Below, in pieces: positions 1 to 8,919 of a stretch of 64,000 nucleotides of DNA (positions are counted from its first letter, which is position 1; each line of letters begins with the position of its first letter). Source of the DNA: JAWKUK01 sp041398605 (lineage in GTDB: Bacteria; Planctomycetota; UBA1135; GCA-002686595). A program made the position numbers and the translations under genes. The stretch covers positions 1 through 64,000 of the forward strand of contig JAWKUK010000014.1 of the NCBI GenBank assembly GCA_041398605.1, read 5' to 3'. The notes beneath the pieces were generated by a model, which was not told where the DNA came from, searched no databases, and saw nothing but the letters and a program-made list of their open reading frames with translations.

Positions 1-794
1 TCGCGCGCGAGCTGGTTGCCCGGGTCGGCCGCGAGGATCAAGTCGGCCCAGTTCTCTGACTGCGCGTAGTTCTGCTCGACGAACGCGCGGTTCGCGTTCT
101 CGTAGTAGCTGCGCAGCTTGTTCTCGCGGCGATCGGCCTCCGCTTGCTCGCGCTGGCGCGCGGCCTCGGCCGCGGCCTCGCGCTCGACGCGGACCTTCTC
201 GAGCACGGCCTCGTCGCGGAGCTTCGCGGCCTCTTGCAGCTTGCTCTGCACGATGCGCTCGTCGAGCGACTCCGTCGCGATCAACGGGTAGTTGCGCAGC
301 ACGATCTCAGCCTTGCGGTAGGCCTGGATCGCGTCGTCGTACTTGCCGCTGGCGAGGGCGACGTCGCCCGCGGAGCTGAAGCTGTCCGCTTGCATGCGGG
401 CCCACTCCGCCTTGACGAGCAGCACCTGCGAGTCGTCCTTGAACGATTCGGCTGCCTGCGACGCGGACATCCCCAGGGCGTCCTCCGTCGCACGGAAGCG
501 CTCGCGCGCCTCCTCGTTCTGCGGGTCGAGGCTCAGCGCCTCGGCGAAGTTCGCGAGGGCGCCTTGGAAGTCAGCGCGATCAAACGCCGCCTTGCCGTAG
601 TCGACGAACGAACGGGCTGTGGTTTGCCGGGCCTGGCGCAGGCGGAGGACCTTGGCGGCGTCATCGACCGGGCTTCCGCCCTGGGCGCCCGAGTCCTGGC
701 CAGCGAAAGCGGGCTCTGCCGTGGCGCGCGGCACGAGCGTGGGTACGACGGCCGCTGCGAGGAGCAGCGAGAAGGAGTGCAGACGGGTCCGCAT
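1..794 (-). CDS. Exported TPR/coiled-coil protein, N-terminal 264 residues (runs off the window)
   Basis: The frame is open from ATG at 794 to the window edge, so the C-terminus is missing. Residues 1-31 look like a signal peptide (MRTRLHSFSLLLAAA, then a small-residue run ending near AFA). A TPR-like pair follows (FDRADFQGALANFAEALSLD, then SGKYDDAIQAYRKAEIVL), then a charged coiled coil at about residues 185-235 and a third TPR-like helix pair at the edge. Many planctomycete secretin-like (GspD/PilQ) proteins carry such an N-terminal TPR region, so this could be the front of one, but no secretin domain is visible. A plain TPR periplasmic protein is equally possible. The exported TPR part is well supported; the secretin idea is a guess. 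Confidence 0.7.
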   Translation of the reverse strand, partial: MRTRLHSFSLLLAAAVVPTLVPRATAEPAFAGQDSGAQGGSPVDDAAKVLRLRQARQTTARSFVDYGKAAFDRADFQGALANFAEALSLDPQNEEARERFRATEDALGMSASQAAESFKDDSQVLLVKAEWARMQADSFSSAGDVALASGKYDDAIQAYRKAEIVLRNYPLIATESLDERIVQSKLQEAAKLRDEAVLEKVRVEREAAAEAARQREQAEADRRENKLRSYYENANRAFVEQNYAQSENWADLILAADPGNQLAR

Positions 795-1073
795 GGGGTG
801 AGAGTCTCGAGGAGAGAGGCTCGGTTGGGGGGGATGGATCGCGAACGCCGAGCTCAGTGCTCGCGACGATTGCTGGGGGGAAGCCGGCGCGAAGCCGAGC
901 GGCCGCGGAGGTCGGGGGAGGATACGGGGCCGCGACGGGGGGGTCAACCGATCGGACGCGGGGCCCGCGCGGGAGGCGGGGAGGGTACCCCAAGCGGGGC
1001 CGGTTGTTTCGCTTTCGCTCGCAGGACCTACGCGGGGGGCGCGCGCGGCCCAGGGGGCGCGCGGGGCCTGGCG

Positions 1074-1940
1074 TCAGCCCCGCCCCGGGACGGGCAAGCC
1101 GGCGGCGCGCAGCGCGAGCTGGATGTCCTGCCAACACGCGCGCTTCTGGCTTGGATCGCGCAGGAGTTCGTCAGGGTGGAACGTGACGACGAGCTGCCGC
1201 CCGGCCAGGTCGTGGACGCGCCCTCGTAGCTGTGCGAGCGGTCCCTCGAGCCTAAGCAGCGCGGCCCCGGCCTCCGCGCCGAGCGCGATGACGACGCGGG
1301 GGGCAAGGAGCTCGAGCTGGCGCTCGAACCAAGGGCGGCAGCCTTCACGCTCGGCGGGGGAGGGCGCCCGCCCGCCGGGCGGATGGCACTTCACGAGGGT
1401 CGTGACCGCGACGTCTCGGATTCGCTCGAGCCCCATCCCTTTTGTGATGATGTCGGTAAGTAGAGACCCACTTGGGCCCGAAATGGGCGCCCCGATGCGG
1501 TCGTCCTCCGCGCTCGGTGCGGCGCCGACGAAGAGCACCCGTCGCGCCCCCTGGCCCGCGCCGGGGACCGCCTGGGTGCGCGCGGCGCCCAGCGGGCAGG
1601 CCTGGCATGCGGCGACCCCCGCAGCGAGGGCGGCGAGGTCGCGGCAGCCAGCGGCAGGGCTCGCGACCTCGGGGCCCGCGGGCCCCTGGCCAGGCTGCGC
1701 GCCAGACGTCCAGCGCGAGCCCATGGCGCGCCGTCGCCGGGCCAGGCGCGCGAGGCCGTGGGCGAGCGCGGCCGCCGCGTCGGTGTCCGCCTCGGCCGAA
1801 TCCGGGGCCGCGCCCTGTTCCCTGGCGCCCTGTTCCCAGGTGCCCTGAGCCCCGGTGCCCTGTGCCCCAGTGCCCTGTGCCCCGGTGCCCTGAGCCCCGG
1901 TGCCGTGCATCCCGGCGCCTTGCATCCCCATGCCTTGCAT
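1074..1940 (-). CDS. Uracil-DNA glycosylase, family 4-like (Fe-S)
   Basis: Base-excision repair enzyme that removes uracil from DNA. With the ATG at 1940 the protein has 288 residues. Four cysteines sit where family 4 enzymes hold a 4Fe-4S cluster: CQAC (about 112-115), KCHPPGGR (185) and EGCRPW (201). The C-terminal catalytic loop TFHPDELLRDP matches the family HPxxLLR motif. The first motif reads GAAPSAEDD where family 4 usually has GEAPG, so a conserved Glu is Ala here. The N-terminus is a low-complexity GTGAQ repeat plus an Arg-rich linker. The frame stays open to an ATG at 2051, but that would run into the divergent lipoprotein gene, so 1940 is preferred; the start is not certain. Confidence 0.8.
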   Translation of the reverse strand: MQGMGMQGAGMHGTGAQGTGAQGTGAQGTGAQGTWEQGAREQGAAPDSAEADTDAAAALAHGLARLARRRRAMGSRWTSGAQPGQGPAGPEVASPAAGCRDLAALAAGVAACQACPLGAARTQAVPGAGQGARRVLFVGAAPSAEDDRIGAPISGPSGSLLTDIITKGMGLERIRDVAVTTLVKCHPPGGRAPSPAEREGCRPWFERQLELLAPRVVIALGAEAGAALLRLEGPLAQLRGRVHDLAGRQLVVTFHPDELLRDPSQKRACWQDIQLALRAAGLPVPGRG

Positions 1941-1944
1941 GCGC
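1810..1944. repeat. 15-bp minisatellite, nine units, inside the glycosylase 5' end
   Basis: Nine consecutive 15-bp units with consensus GTGCCCTGAGCCCCG on the plus strand. On the minus strand they encode the pentapeptide repeat GTGAQ with variants such as GTWEQ and GAREQ. The unit is a multiple of three, so copy-number change would keep the glycosylase frame. Confidence 0.9.
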
Positions 1945-2019
1945 GCCAGGATAGTCGAACCTATCCTCTTGTCCCCTGATCGGTCCCCTGCGCTTGCGCG
2001 CGGTGCGCCCTCCAGCCCC

Positions 2020-3516
2020 ATGACGCCCCCCCGCATGTCCGACTTCGCCAACCCCGTCCACTACCGCGCGTCCGCTTCCACGGGGCGGCGCGTCGCTGCG
2101 GGCCGAGCCTGCCCGCGGATCCTGCTAGGTGCCCTGGCGCTCGCGAGCGCAGCGGGCTGCGGCGGGGACCCCAAGGGCGGCCAGTCCGGGGTCGTGGAGC
2201 CTGCACCGGCGACGCTGCGAGAGCGCGACATGTCGAGCGCCGCGGTCGCGTTGCGGGCCGCCATCGACGCCGGGCAGGCGGGCAGAGCGGAGGAGCTCCT
2301 GGCCGCGCTCGAGGGTCGGCTCGGCGTCGAGGAGCCGTGCTTGCGCGCGCGCCTGGCGTTCCTGCGGGGCGAGGAGTCTGCTTGGCTCGCGGACCTCGAG
2401 GTCGCGCGCGCGGCCGCGCCGCGCGATCCTCGCTCGTATGCGACCGCCGCGGAGCTGTGGGCGGCCGCCGGGCAGCTCGACGCGGCGCGCGCCGAGCTCG
2501 ACCGCGGGGTCGCGGCGACAGGCGAGCTCACGCCGGAGCTCGAGCGCGCAAAGGGCGTGCTCGCGCTCGTGCAGCCGGGCGGCACACGCGTCGGCTTCGA
2601 GTGCCTGCAGCGCGCGCTCGCGCGCGATCCACAGCTCCCGTTTGTCGCGCGCCCGATGGGGCAGGCGTACCTGTTGCTCGCCAAGGCCGCGCTCGCGGAG
2701 CAGAACCCCGCGGCGGCCCTCGAGGCCCTCGATCACAGCATCGCCTACGACCCCGACGACCTCGAGACGCAGGAGCTGCGCGCGCAAGCGCTCTACGCAA
2801 ACGAGCGCTTTCGCGAGGCGATCGACGCGTACGAGGACCTCCTCGCGCGCGGCCGCGACGTGCGCGGCGAGCTCGCGCTCTGGCACAAGAACCTCGGCTT
2901 CCTGGCGCAGGTCGCCGGCGACGACGCCGCCGCGCAGCGGCACTACTTGCGCGGGCGCGAGCTCGGGCTCTCGGACGACGAGCTCGGCACGGGGCGCCAC
3001 TTCCTGCACGCGGCCGCGCAAGCGGCGCTGTGCGCCAGCGCGGAGCGCGAAGCCGCGGGCGTGCGGGGCGCGCTCGACGCGGGCCTCGTCGAGGTCGAGC
3101 CGCTCGTGCGCGACGTCGCTGCGCTGCGCGGCGAGTGCGCGGCAGAGCTCCTGCAGCGCGCGATCGGCGCGCTCAGCGGTGAAGAGGTGGTCGCAGCGCA
3201 GGGCGCGCTCGCGTCTGTTGAGGCGTCGCTCTTGCTCGCGCCAGAGGTGCGGCTCGCGCGGATCCTGCGCGCGAAGCTCTACTTCGCGGCGGGCAGCTTC
3301 CTCGAAGCGGCCGAGGACTTCGCTTGGGTCGTCGACGACGCGCGCACGACGGGCGATGAATTGCCGGAGCCGGTGCACTTGCACCTCTCCGCGTGCCTCG
3401 ACGCGTCGGGCGAGCCCGCCGCGGCGAAGCAGGTCCTCGACGCGTACCTCTTGGATCACCCTGAAGGGCGTTGGCTCGAGACGACGCGCGCGCGCTTGCG
3501 GCAGCTCGGCGAGTGA
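2020..3516 (+). CDS. TPR-repeat lipoprotein
   Basis: 498 residues from ATG at 2020; a second ATG at 2035 is an equally good start. A hydrophobic segment ending LALASAAGCGG is a lipobox, so the mature protein should be lipid-anchored at a Cys near residue 49. The rest is all helical Ala/Glu/Leu-rich repeats of TPR type (for example AALEALDHSIAYDPDDLE and RFREAIDAYEDLLARGRD), ending LLDHPEGRWLETTRARLRQL. TPR lipoproteins usually act as scaffolds; no catalytic domain is visible. It is divergent from the glycosylase gene and converges on the FG-GAP/TPR lipoprotein gene 17 bases away, which also ends in TPRs. A shared envelope role is possible but unproven. Confidence 0.75.
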   Translation: MTPPRMSDFANPVHYRASASTGRRVAAGRACPRILLGALALASAAGCGGDPKGGQSGVVEPAPATLRERDMSSAAVALRAAIDAGQAGRAEELLAALEGRLGVEEPCLRARLAFLRGEESAWLADLEVARAAAPRDPRSYATAAELWAAAGQLDAARAELDRGVAATGELTPELERAKGVLALVQPGGTRVGFECLQRALARDPQLPFVARPMGQAYLLLAKAALAEQNPAAALEALDHSIAYDPDDLETQELRAQALYANERFREAIDAYEDLLARGRDVRGELALWHKNLGFLAQVAGDDAAAQRHYLRGRELGLSDDELGTGRHFLHAAAQAALCASAEREAAGVRGALDAGLVEVEPLVRDVAALRGECAAELLQRAIGALSGEEVVAAQGALASVEASLLLAPEVRLARILRAKLYFAAGSFLEAAEDFAWVVDDARTTGDELPEPVHLHLSACLDASGEPAAAKQVLDAYLLDHPEGRWLETTRARLRQLGE

Positions 3517-3533
3517 GCTTCGTGCCGCTCGCC

Positions 3534-6500
3534 TCAGCGTCCAAGGGCAGCGAGCCGCGCGCGCGCTTCGCTGTGCGTCGGATCGAGCGCGAGCAGCGCT
3601 TCGAGCTCCGCGCGCGCGCGATCGGATCGGCCTACGGCGCGCCAGAGCTCTGCGAGGGCTAACCGCGGCTCCGCCGCAAGGGGCGCGCGACGCTTCGCGT
3701 TCGAGCGCGCGCGGAACACCTCGTGCCAACGCGCGCGGCGGTCTGCTTCTGCGCGCAGCGCGGTCGCTCCCGCGGCGTCCCTCCGCGCGAGCGCGTGGCG
3801 CGCCAAGAGGTGCAAGGCCGATGGTGCATCGGGGTGCAGCGGCGCGAGCTCGACGAACCGCGTGAGGCAGCGATCGGCGCGCTCGCGATCGAGCGCTCCT
3901 TCGGCGGCGCGGCCTCCCTCGCTGCGGGGCTCGCCACCTTCTGCGCGGCGCGCGAGCGCGCGCCCGGCGACGAGCCATGCGAGCGGCGCTTCTGGGAAAG
4001 CGAGCGTCACCGCGGCTGCGGAGGCAGCGGGCGCATTGGAGGCAGCGGGCGCAGCGCGCAGCCCGACGAGCTCGAGCGCGCCTTCGAGGTCGTCCTCTGC
4101 GAGCGCGATGGCGGCCTCTGCGAGCGTCCATTCGAGGTCCGGCGCCGCGTCGTCCCGCGCGCGCGCCGCAGCGAGCAAGCGGCGCGCGCCGGCGACGTCG
4201 CCGGCCGCATGCAGGCCGCGCGCGACCAGCGCGACGGCCTCGGAGTCGCCTTCCAACGCGCCGCCAGGCGCGACGAGCGGCGCGCCCTCCGTCACGAGCT
4301 CCGCCACGTCCGAGGCCGCGAGCGCGGCGCTCCATTCCTCGAGCAATTGCGCGCGCTCCGACGGCGTCCAAGCGGCGCGCGCTTTGGCCGTGGTGCGGGG
4401 CGCGCTCGACTTGGGCGTGAGTGCGCTCAGCCCTGCTGTCGGTGACGGGGCCGCATTGGAGGCCTCGTTCGGGGCCCCCTTCTGGGTCTCCTTCTGGGCC
4501 TCCCTCTGGGCCTCGTCCTGGGCCTCGTTCTGGGCCGCAGGTGCGCCCAGCGCCAGTTCAGGCGACGACGCAGGATCGGCGGCGCGCAGCACCTCGCTCG
4601 CCACGATCCCTTCACCCTCGTGCACAAAGAGCCGCCGCCCGCTCGCGCCGGCGCCGAGCGACTCGACGCGTCCGGAGGGCCAGCGGACTGTCAGCGCGTC
4701 ATAGGTCTCCGCGCGATCGAGGCCAAACGAGACCCAGGGGCTCGACGAGGACTGGAAGCTCCCCGAGGTCGTGACCTCGCGCAGCTGCGTCGTCCCGTTC
4801 ACTGTGAGCGTCACCCGCGCGCCGCTGCCGTCGCGGGGGCTCGCGTCGCCGGTCAGGCGCAGCTCCAGCCAGCGCTTCCCTTCGAAGCGATTCATCCCGA
4901 GCGCGGCCGGGCCGTCGATGCGCGACACGACGAGGTCGGGGCGACCGTCGCCGTCCACGTCGCCGAGCGCGCTGCCGCGCGACGCGCTCCGCGCGAACAG
5001 CAGCGAGCGCTCGGTCACCGGGGCCAGCGCTTCGACGCGCCCGTTACCGATGCGCCACAACGAGTCGCGCTGCCCGTAGCCTGTGCCCGTGTGGGGCGCG
5101 TCTGCCACGGGATGGACGTGCCCGTTGGCCGTGAACAGCTCGAGGCGTCCGTCGCCATCGAGGTCGACGAGGTGCGCGCCCCACGACAGCAGCGCGCGCG
5201 ACTCGCGCCCAAGGCCCGCGCGGTGGGTCGCGTCGCGGAAGCCGACGTCCGCGCCCAGCAACAGGCGCGTGGGCTCTTCACTGAAGTTCGTCAGGACGAG
5301 GTCGAGCCGTCCGTCTCCGTCGACGTCGCCCGCTGCGATGCCCATGCCGGCCTCCTTCTGGCCGTCGGGGCCGAGCGCGACGCCTGCGGCGTAACCGAAG
5401 TCCGTGAAGCGCCCTGTGCCGTCGTTGACGAGCAAGAGGTTCGGCGCGCTGTCGTTCGCCACGCACAGGTCGACGTCTCCGTCAGCGTCCGCGTCGAGGG
5501 CCTGCACGCCCAGGGTGTAAGCGGGCACGTGCGCGGTGAGGTGCGTCGCGCTCACGGCGCGGAACGTCCCATCGTTGCCGCCGAAGAAGAGCGCGTCCGG
5601 CTGGGGCGTCAAGCCGCGCGGGCCGCAATAGACCGGCATGCCGCGCCAGGTGCAAGGCACGGCGAGGGGGCCCTCACCGAGCGCGCCGAGCGGCGGGTCC
5701 GCCGGGTCGAACTCGAGATAGCGGCCGGCGTAGAGGTCGAGCGCGCCGTCGCCGTCGAAGTCCGCGAGCGCGAGGCTCGTGAACCAATCCGGCGGCTGCG
5801 CGGCGCTGGCCGCGGTGGGCCCGGCGCGGGGGCGCCCCGGCGTGAGCCGCGCGCCTGGCGCGCACAGCTCCGTCGAGGGCACGAGTCGGCCATCGACTTG
5901 CAGCAGCACCGTGAGCGCTCCGAAGCCCCCGGCGATGAGGTCGGCGTCGCCATCGCCGTCGATGTCGCCGGCCGCGAGGCCCGTCCACCAGCCCGAGAGC
6001 CCTGGGCCGGCGGCGCGCGTGAAGCGCCCAGCGCCGTCGTTCAGGTACACCTCGAGGTCGGCGCCGGGGCCGGCGGTCAGGGCCTCCAGCGAGCCGAGCC
6101 CCTGCGTGAACACGACGTCGAGGTCGCCGTCGGGGCCGAGGTCGAGCAGCGCGACGCCGCCGCCGTTCGCCTCGAGGATCGTTCGCTTCTCTGGCCCGCC
6201 GCAGCGATCGATGTGCACGAGGCCCCGGGCGAAGGCCTCATCGGGCAAGGGCTCCCAGGGTCGGGTTGCGCTGGGTTGGGTTGCGCTGGGTAGGGGCTCG
6301 CTGGGCGCCTGTGCGCCAATGGGCTGTGTGGTCGTCGGGCTCGAAGTTGGGGCGCGCTGCGGCGCAGCCTCGCCGGAGCACGCGGCCAGCCAGAGGGCAC
6401 ACCAGGCGCTAGCCAGCGCGGCCCGTTGTGCTGCGGCGCCATGGCGTTCGAGGCGGCGCGCGAGGTCCTGGCGCGCGCGCGGGGGGCGTGAGCAAGGCGA

Positions 6501-6617
6501 CGCTGCGCAGGAGCCGTTCGATCGATCGAGCACGGTCGAGAGGGTAGCGCGGGCAGCGCTCCGCCTCACGCCGCTGGGCTGGGTCTGGACCGCGGAACGA
6601 ATTTGAACCGAGCGCAT
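3534..6617 (-). CDS. FG-GAP / ASPIC-UnbV (CRTAC1-type) lipoprotein with C-terminal TPR region
   Basis: 1027 residues from ATG at 6617. A lipobox (LWLAACSGE) lies unusually late, near residue 80, so the true start may be an internal GTG; the signal sequence itself is clear. About seven FG-GAP calcium-binding repeats follow, each with a DxDGDGxxDL core (DIDGDGDADL, DFDGDGALDL, DVDGDGRLDL). An ASPIC/UnbV domain comes next (WLELRLTGDASPRDGSGARV ... LTVRWPSGRVESL). After it come a repetitive Glu/Gln linker (residues about 695-718) and a helical TPR-like end. The family is an extracellular or periplasmic beta-propeller common in Planctomycetota; its substrate is unknown. Fusion of the propeller to TPRs suggests a scaffold or cell-surface role. 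Confidence 0.85.
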   Translation of the reverse strand: MRSVQIRSAVQTQPSGVRRSAARATLSTVLDRSNGSCAASPCSRPPRARQDLARRLERHGAAAQRAALASAWCALWLAACSGEAAPQRAPTSSPTTTQPIGAQAPSEPLPSATQPSATRPWEPLPDEAFARGLVHIDRCGGPEKRTILEANGGGVALLDLGPDGDLDVVFTQGLGSLEALTAGPGADLEVYLNDGAGRFTRAAGPGLSGWWTGLAAGDIDGDGDADLIAGGFGALTVLLQVDGRLVPSTELCAPGARLTPGRPRAGPTAASAAQPPDWFTSLALADFDGDGALDLYAGRYLEFDPADPPLGALGEGPLAVPCTWRGMPVYCGPRGLTPQPDALFFGGNDGTFRAVSATHLTAHVPAYTLGVQALDADADGDVDLCVANDSAPNLLLVNDGTGRFTDFGYAAGVALGPDGQKEAGMGIAAGDVDGDGRLDLVLTNFSEEPTRLLLGADVGFRDATHRAGLGRESRALLSWGAHLVDLDGDGRLELFTANGHVHPVADAPHTGTGYGQRDSLWRIGNGRVEALAPVTERSLLFARSASRGSALGDVDGDGRPDLVVSRIDGPAALGMNRFEGKRWLELRLTGDASPRDGSGARVTLTVNGTTQLREVTTSGSFQSSSSPWVSFGLDRAETYDALTVRWPSGRVESLGAGASGRRLFVHEGEGIVASEVLRAADPASSPELALGAPAAQNEAQDEAQREAQKETQKGAPNEASNAAPSPTAGLSALTPKSSAPRTTAKARAAWTPSERAQLLEEWSAALAASDVAELVTEGAPLVAPGGALEGDSEAVALVARGLHAAGDVAGARRLLAAARARDDAAPDLEWTLAEAAIALAEDDLEGALELVGLRAAPAASNAPAASAAAVTLAFPEAPLAWLVAGRALARRAEGGEPRSEGGRAAEGALDRERADRCLTRFVELAPLHPDAPSALHLLARHALARRDAAGATALRAEADRRARWHEVFRARSNAKRRAPLAAEPRLALAELWRAVGRSDRARAELEALLALDPTHSEARARLAALGR
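4463..4534. repeat. 12-bp tandem repeat, six units, in the linker of the FG-GAP lipoprotein
   Basis: Six imperfect 12-bp units of type CCTCCTTCTGGG. They encode a tetrapeptide repeat (EAQN, EAQD, EAQR, EAQK) on the minus strand, between the UnbV domain and the TPR region. Unit length preserves the frame. Confidence 0.85.
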
Positions 6618-6801
6618 GGAATCGTCATGCTCCAGCTTGGGCGGGCGGCCTGGTCCGCGCGGCCCAGCCTTCGGTCCACATGGCGCCAGCGTGTGTTGGG
6701 AGCATGGCCGCCCGCGGGGTCGCAGTCGATGGGCGTGGTGGGCGTTGGGTTCGTGTCAGTGAGGCCCGCCCGGGCCGCATTCGAAGGGATTGGAACGAGT
6801 C

Positions 6802-7725
6802 GTGGCGAAGAGCAAGACCAACATGTTCGAGGCGTTCCGAACGGTCGCCGAGCGCGGCGCCGCGGCGCCGCCGGCCGTGACCCAGCGCGGGGTCGCCCAT
6901 GCGCCCGAGAGCGACGCGCCGTCGCCCAAGGGGCATGACGCGCCGCGGACCTCCCTCCCGCTGGCTTCGCCCGTCGTTCCGCGGAGCGCCCCCGCGAGCG
7001 CGCGGCCGTCGCTCGATGCGCGCCACGGGGCGGCGCCGGAGCTCGACGCTTACGGTCCTGGTTTCCTCCTCCCGTTCAGCGGCGTGACGTTCCTCGTCCT
7101 GCAAGTCGGCCTGCTCGCGGTCGCGTTTTATCTGGGGCTCCTGTCGGGTCGCGACGTTGCCGCCGCGGGACCTGCTGCGGGGCCGGACGATCAAGGCGCG
7201 GCGACCATCGGCCTCGACCTCGGGGGCCCAGACCTCGGGGGCCCTAACCAGGCGGATGGCCGCGTCGCCGGCGCTGCCCCGCGGGGGCGCGGGGCGGACG
7301 TGGCGCGCGGTCGCGGCTTGGACCAGGCGGCCGCGGGCGCCCTCGGTGACCGAGCCGGGGCGCGTGGGGCGACCGGCGGGTCAGGGGCGCCTCAGCCCGC
7401 ACCCGCCACCGCACCGGTGACCGCGGCTGACCCGCTCCTCGCGGCCTTCCTCGATCCGACCAACGTCTTCACGCTGCAGCTCGTCTCATACGACGACACG
7501 GCCTCGGGCCGTGAGCTCGCCAAGCACTGGCTCGGCGTCCTGCGCGCCCAGAACCTGCCCGCGGTGCTGCGACAGGTGGGGCAGAAGTTGACCCTGTGTG
7601 TCGGCGCGAGCCCGAACGCCGTCGGCATCGAGGAGCTGCGCGGGGCCGTGCGCGATATCCGCGGCACCCGGGGCGAGCGTGTCTTCGTGGACCCGCGGGT
7701 CATGCCCCTGCGCGATTTTCGGTAG
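6802..7725 (+). CDS. Membrane-anchored protein with a possible SPOR-like C-terminal domain
   Basis: 307 residues if it starts at GTG 6802 (VAKSKTNMFEAF); TTG 6790 and ATG 6823 are alternatives. Residues 1-90 are a proline/alanine-rich cytoplasmic stretch. One membrane segment follows (GVTFLVLQVGLLAVAFYLGLL, about 92-115), then about 100 low-complexity residues, then a compact domain (about 215-307) starting TNVFTLQLVSYDDTASGREL. The pattern of a sheet, the helix ELAKHWLGVLRAQNLPAVLR and a second repeat resembles SPOR/sporulation-related peptidoglycan-binding domains, but I cannot confirm it. A duplicated 15-bp unit (7216-7245) lies in the linker. It stands alone, upstream of the small basic protein gene. 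Confidence 0.6.
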   Translation: MAKSKTNMFEAFRTVAERGAAAPPAVTQRGVAHAPESDAPSPKGHDAPRTSLPLASPVVPRSAPASARPSLDARHGAAPELDAYGPGFLLPFSGVTFLVLQVGLLAVAFYLGLLSGRDVAAAGPAAGPDDQGAATIGLDLGGPDLGGPNQADGRVAGAAPRGRGADVARGRGLDQAAAGALGDRAGARGATGGSGAPQPAPATAPVTAADPLLAAFLDPTNVFTLQLVSYDDTASGRELAKHWLGVLRAQNLPAVLRQVGQKLTLCVGASPNAVGIEELRGAVRDIRGTRGERVFVDPRVMPLRDFR

Positions 7726-7844
7726 GGTCCCCCTTTCCCAGCGCCGCCTCGGACCCTAGCCTGTTCGGCTCGCACGCGCGGATCAAGCCGCGCGCGCGCC
7801 TCCGCAATCTTCCTTTCGACGTCTCCGACGCCCACTCCGACGCC

Positions 7845-8069
7845 ATGTCGATCCACCCGAGCCTCCGCGGCATCAACACCCTCGTCGGTGAGCGCAGCGT
7901 CTTCACCCGTCGCGAGCGCCTGGAACGGCTGATGCGCGACGGCAAGATGACTGCCGACGCCTCAGCCTACGGCCTCCCGAAGGTCCGCACGATCTTCAAG
8001 CTGAAGAGCAAGCGCGTCGTGAAGAAGGAAGAAAAAGAGACCAAGAAGGGCGGCAAGAAGGGCAAGTGA
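7845..8069 (+). CDS. Small basic protein (planctomycete/chlamydial type)
   Basis: 74 residues from ATG at 7845. The start MSIHPSLRG, the middle VFTRRERLERLMRDGKM, the YGLPKVRTI block and the lysine-rich tail match the small basic protein family described in Chlamydiae, Verrucomicrobia and Planctomycetes (TIGR04137), for which association with the ribosome has been proposed. The tail is almost wholly Lys/Glu/Gly. Its stop codon overlaps the GTG start of queE (GTGA), so the two should be translationally coupled. Confidence 0.85.
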   Translation: MSIHPSLRGINTLVGERSVFTRRERLERLMRDGKMTADASAYGLPKVRTIFKLKSKRVVKKEEKETKKGGKKGK

Positions 8070-8908
8070 CCTCACTCCAGGTCGCGGCCCCTGTGCTGGA
8101 GGTCTTCGCCTCCATCCAGGGCGAGGGCCGGTATGTGGGCGAGCCCCAGGTCTTCCTGCGGCTCGCTGGTTGCCCGCTCCGCTGCGCTTGGTGTGACACG
8201 CCCGGCTCGTGGACGGTCCGTCCTGGCGGGACCGCGCGTGTGACGCGCGTCCTCGACGACGGCTCCTCGAGCGTGCTCCGCGAGGACCCTTGGGTCTCGC
8301 CGTTCCAGGCCGCGGTCTGGGTCGCGGGGGCAGAGCCCGGTGAGCCCCGTACGGTCTCGGTGACGGGCGGCGAGCCTCTGCTCTGGCCCGAGTTCCTGCG
8401 CGGCCTGCGCCCGATGCTCGGGCAGCGGCGCCTGCACCTCGAGACGGGCGGAGGCCACCCCGAGACGCTCGCGCGCGTGCTCGAAGCCTTCGATCATGTC
8501 AGCCTCGACCTGAAGCTGCCCCAAGACATGGGGGCGCCGGTCGAGCTGGACCCCGCGGCCATCCTGCCCGCGGCCGATCATCAGCCTCCGACCACTGAAC
8601 CCGCGCCGCGGGACGCCGCGGACTGGACGGTCGCGCGGCGGCGCGCGCTGGTGCTCGTCGCCGACCACGACGCGTGCGTCAAGGTCGTAGTGGCGGGCGC
8701 GCGCACCCCGCGTGACTTCGAGCCGCTGCTCGAGGACGTCGCGCGCCTGGCGCCGAAGCTCCCCCTCTTTCTCGCGCCCGCGACGCCGATGCACGGCGTC
8801 GAGGCGCCCGAATTCGACACGGTCATCGAGGTCGCCGAGCTCGCGCGCGAGCTCGGCTTGATGACCCGTGTCCTCCCGCAGGTGCACCGCCTGCTCCGCA
8901 TTCCCTGA
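8066..8908 (+). CDS. queE: 7-carboxy-7-deazaguanine synthase (radical SAM)
   Basis: 280 residues. QueE is a radical-SAM enzyme that converts 6-carboxy-tetrahydropterin to 7-carboxy-7-deazaguanine in queuosine and 7-deazapurine synthesis. The substrate loop SIQGEGRYVGEPQVFLRLAG is followed by the cluster motif CPLRCAWCDT (Cys36, Cys40, Cys43). VSVTGGEPLLWPE is the SAM-binding GGE region, and HVSLDLKLPQDMG lies in the barrel core. The GTG start overlaps the small basic protein stop. No other queuosine gene is in the window, so the partners must lie elsewhere. der follows after 11 bases in the same direction. Confidence 0.9.
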   Translation: MTSLQVAAPVLEVFASIQGEGRYVGEPQVFLRLAGCPLRCAWCDTPGSWTVRPGGTARVTRVLDDGSSSVLREDPWVSPFQAAVWVAGAEPGEPRTVSVTGGEPLLWPEFLRGLRPMLGQRRLHLETGGGHPETLARVLEAFDHVSLDLKLPQDMGAPVELDPAAILPAADHQPPTTEPAPRDAADWTVARRRALVLVADHDACVKVVVAGARTPRDFEPLLEDVARLAPKLPLFLAPATPMHGVEAPEFDTVIEVAELARELGLMTRVLPQVHRLLRIP

Positions 8909-8919
8909 GCACTCTTCCC

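Noticed and set aside
1810..1944. CRISPR-like array
   Set aside because: Units of 15 bases are contiguous with no spacers and lie inside a coding frame, so it is a minisatellite.
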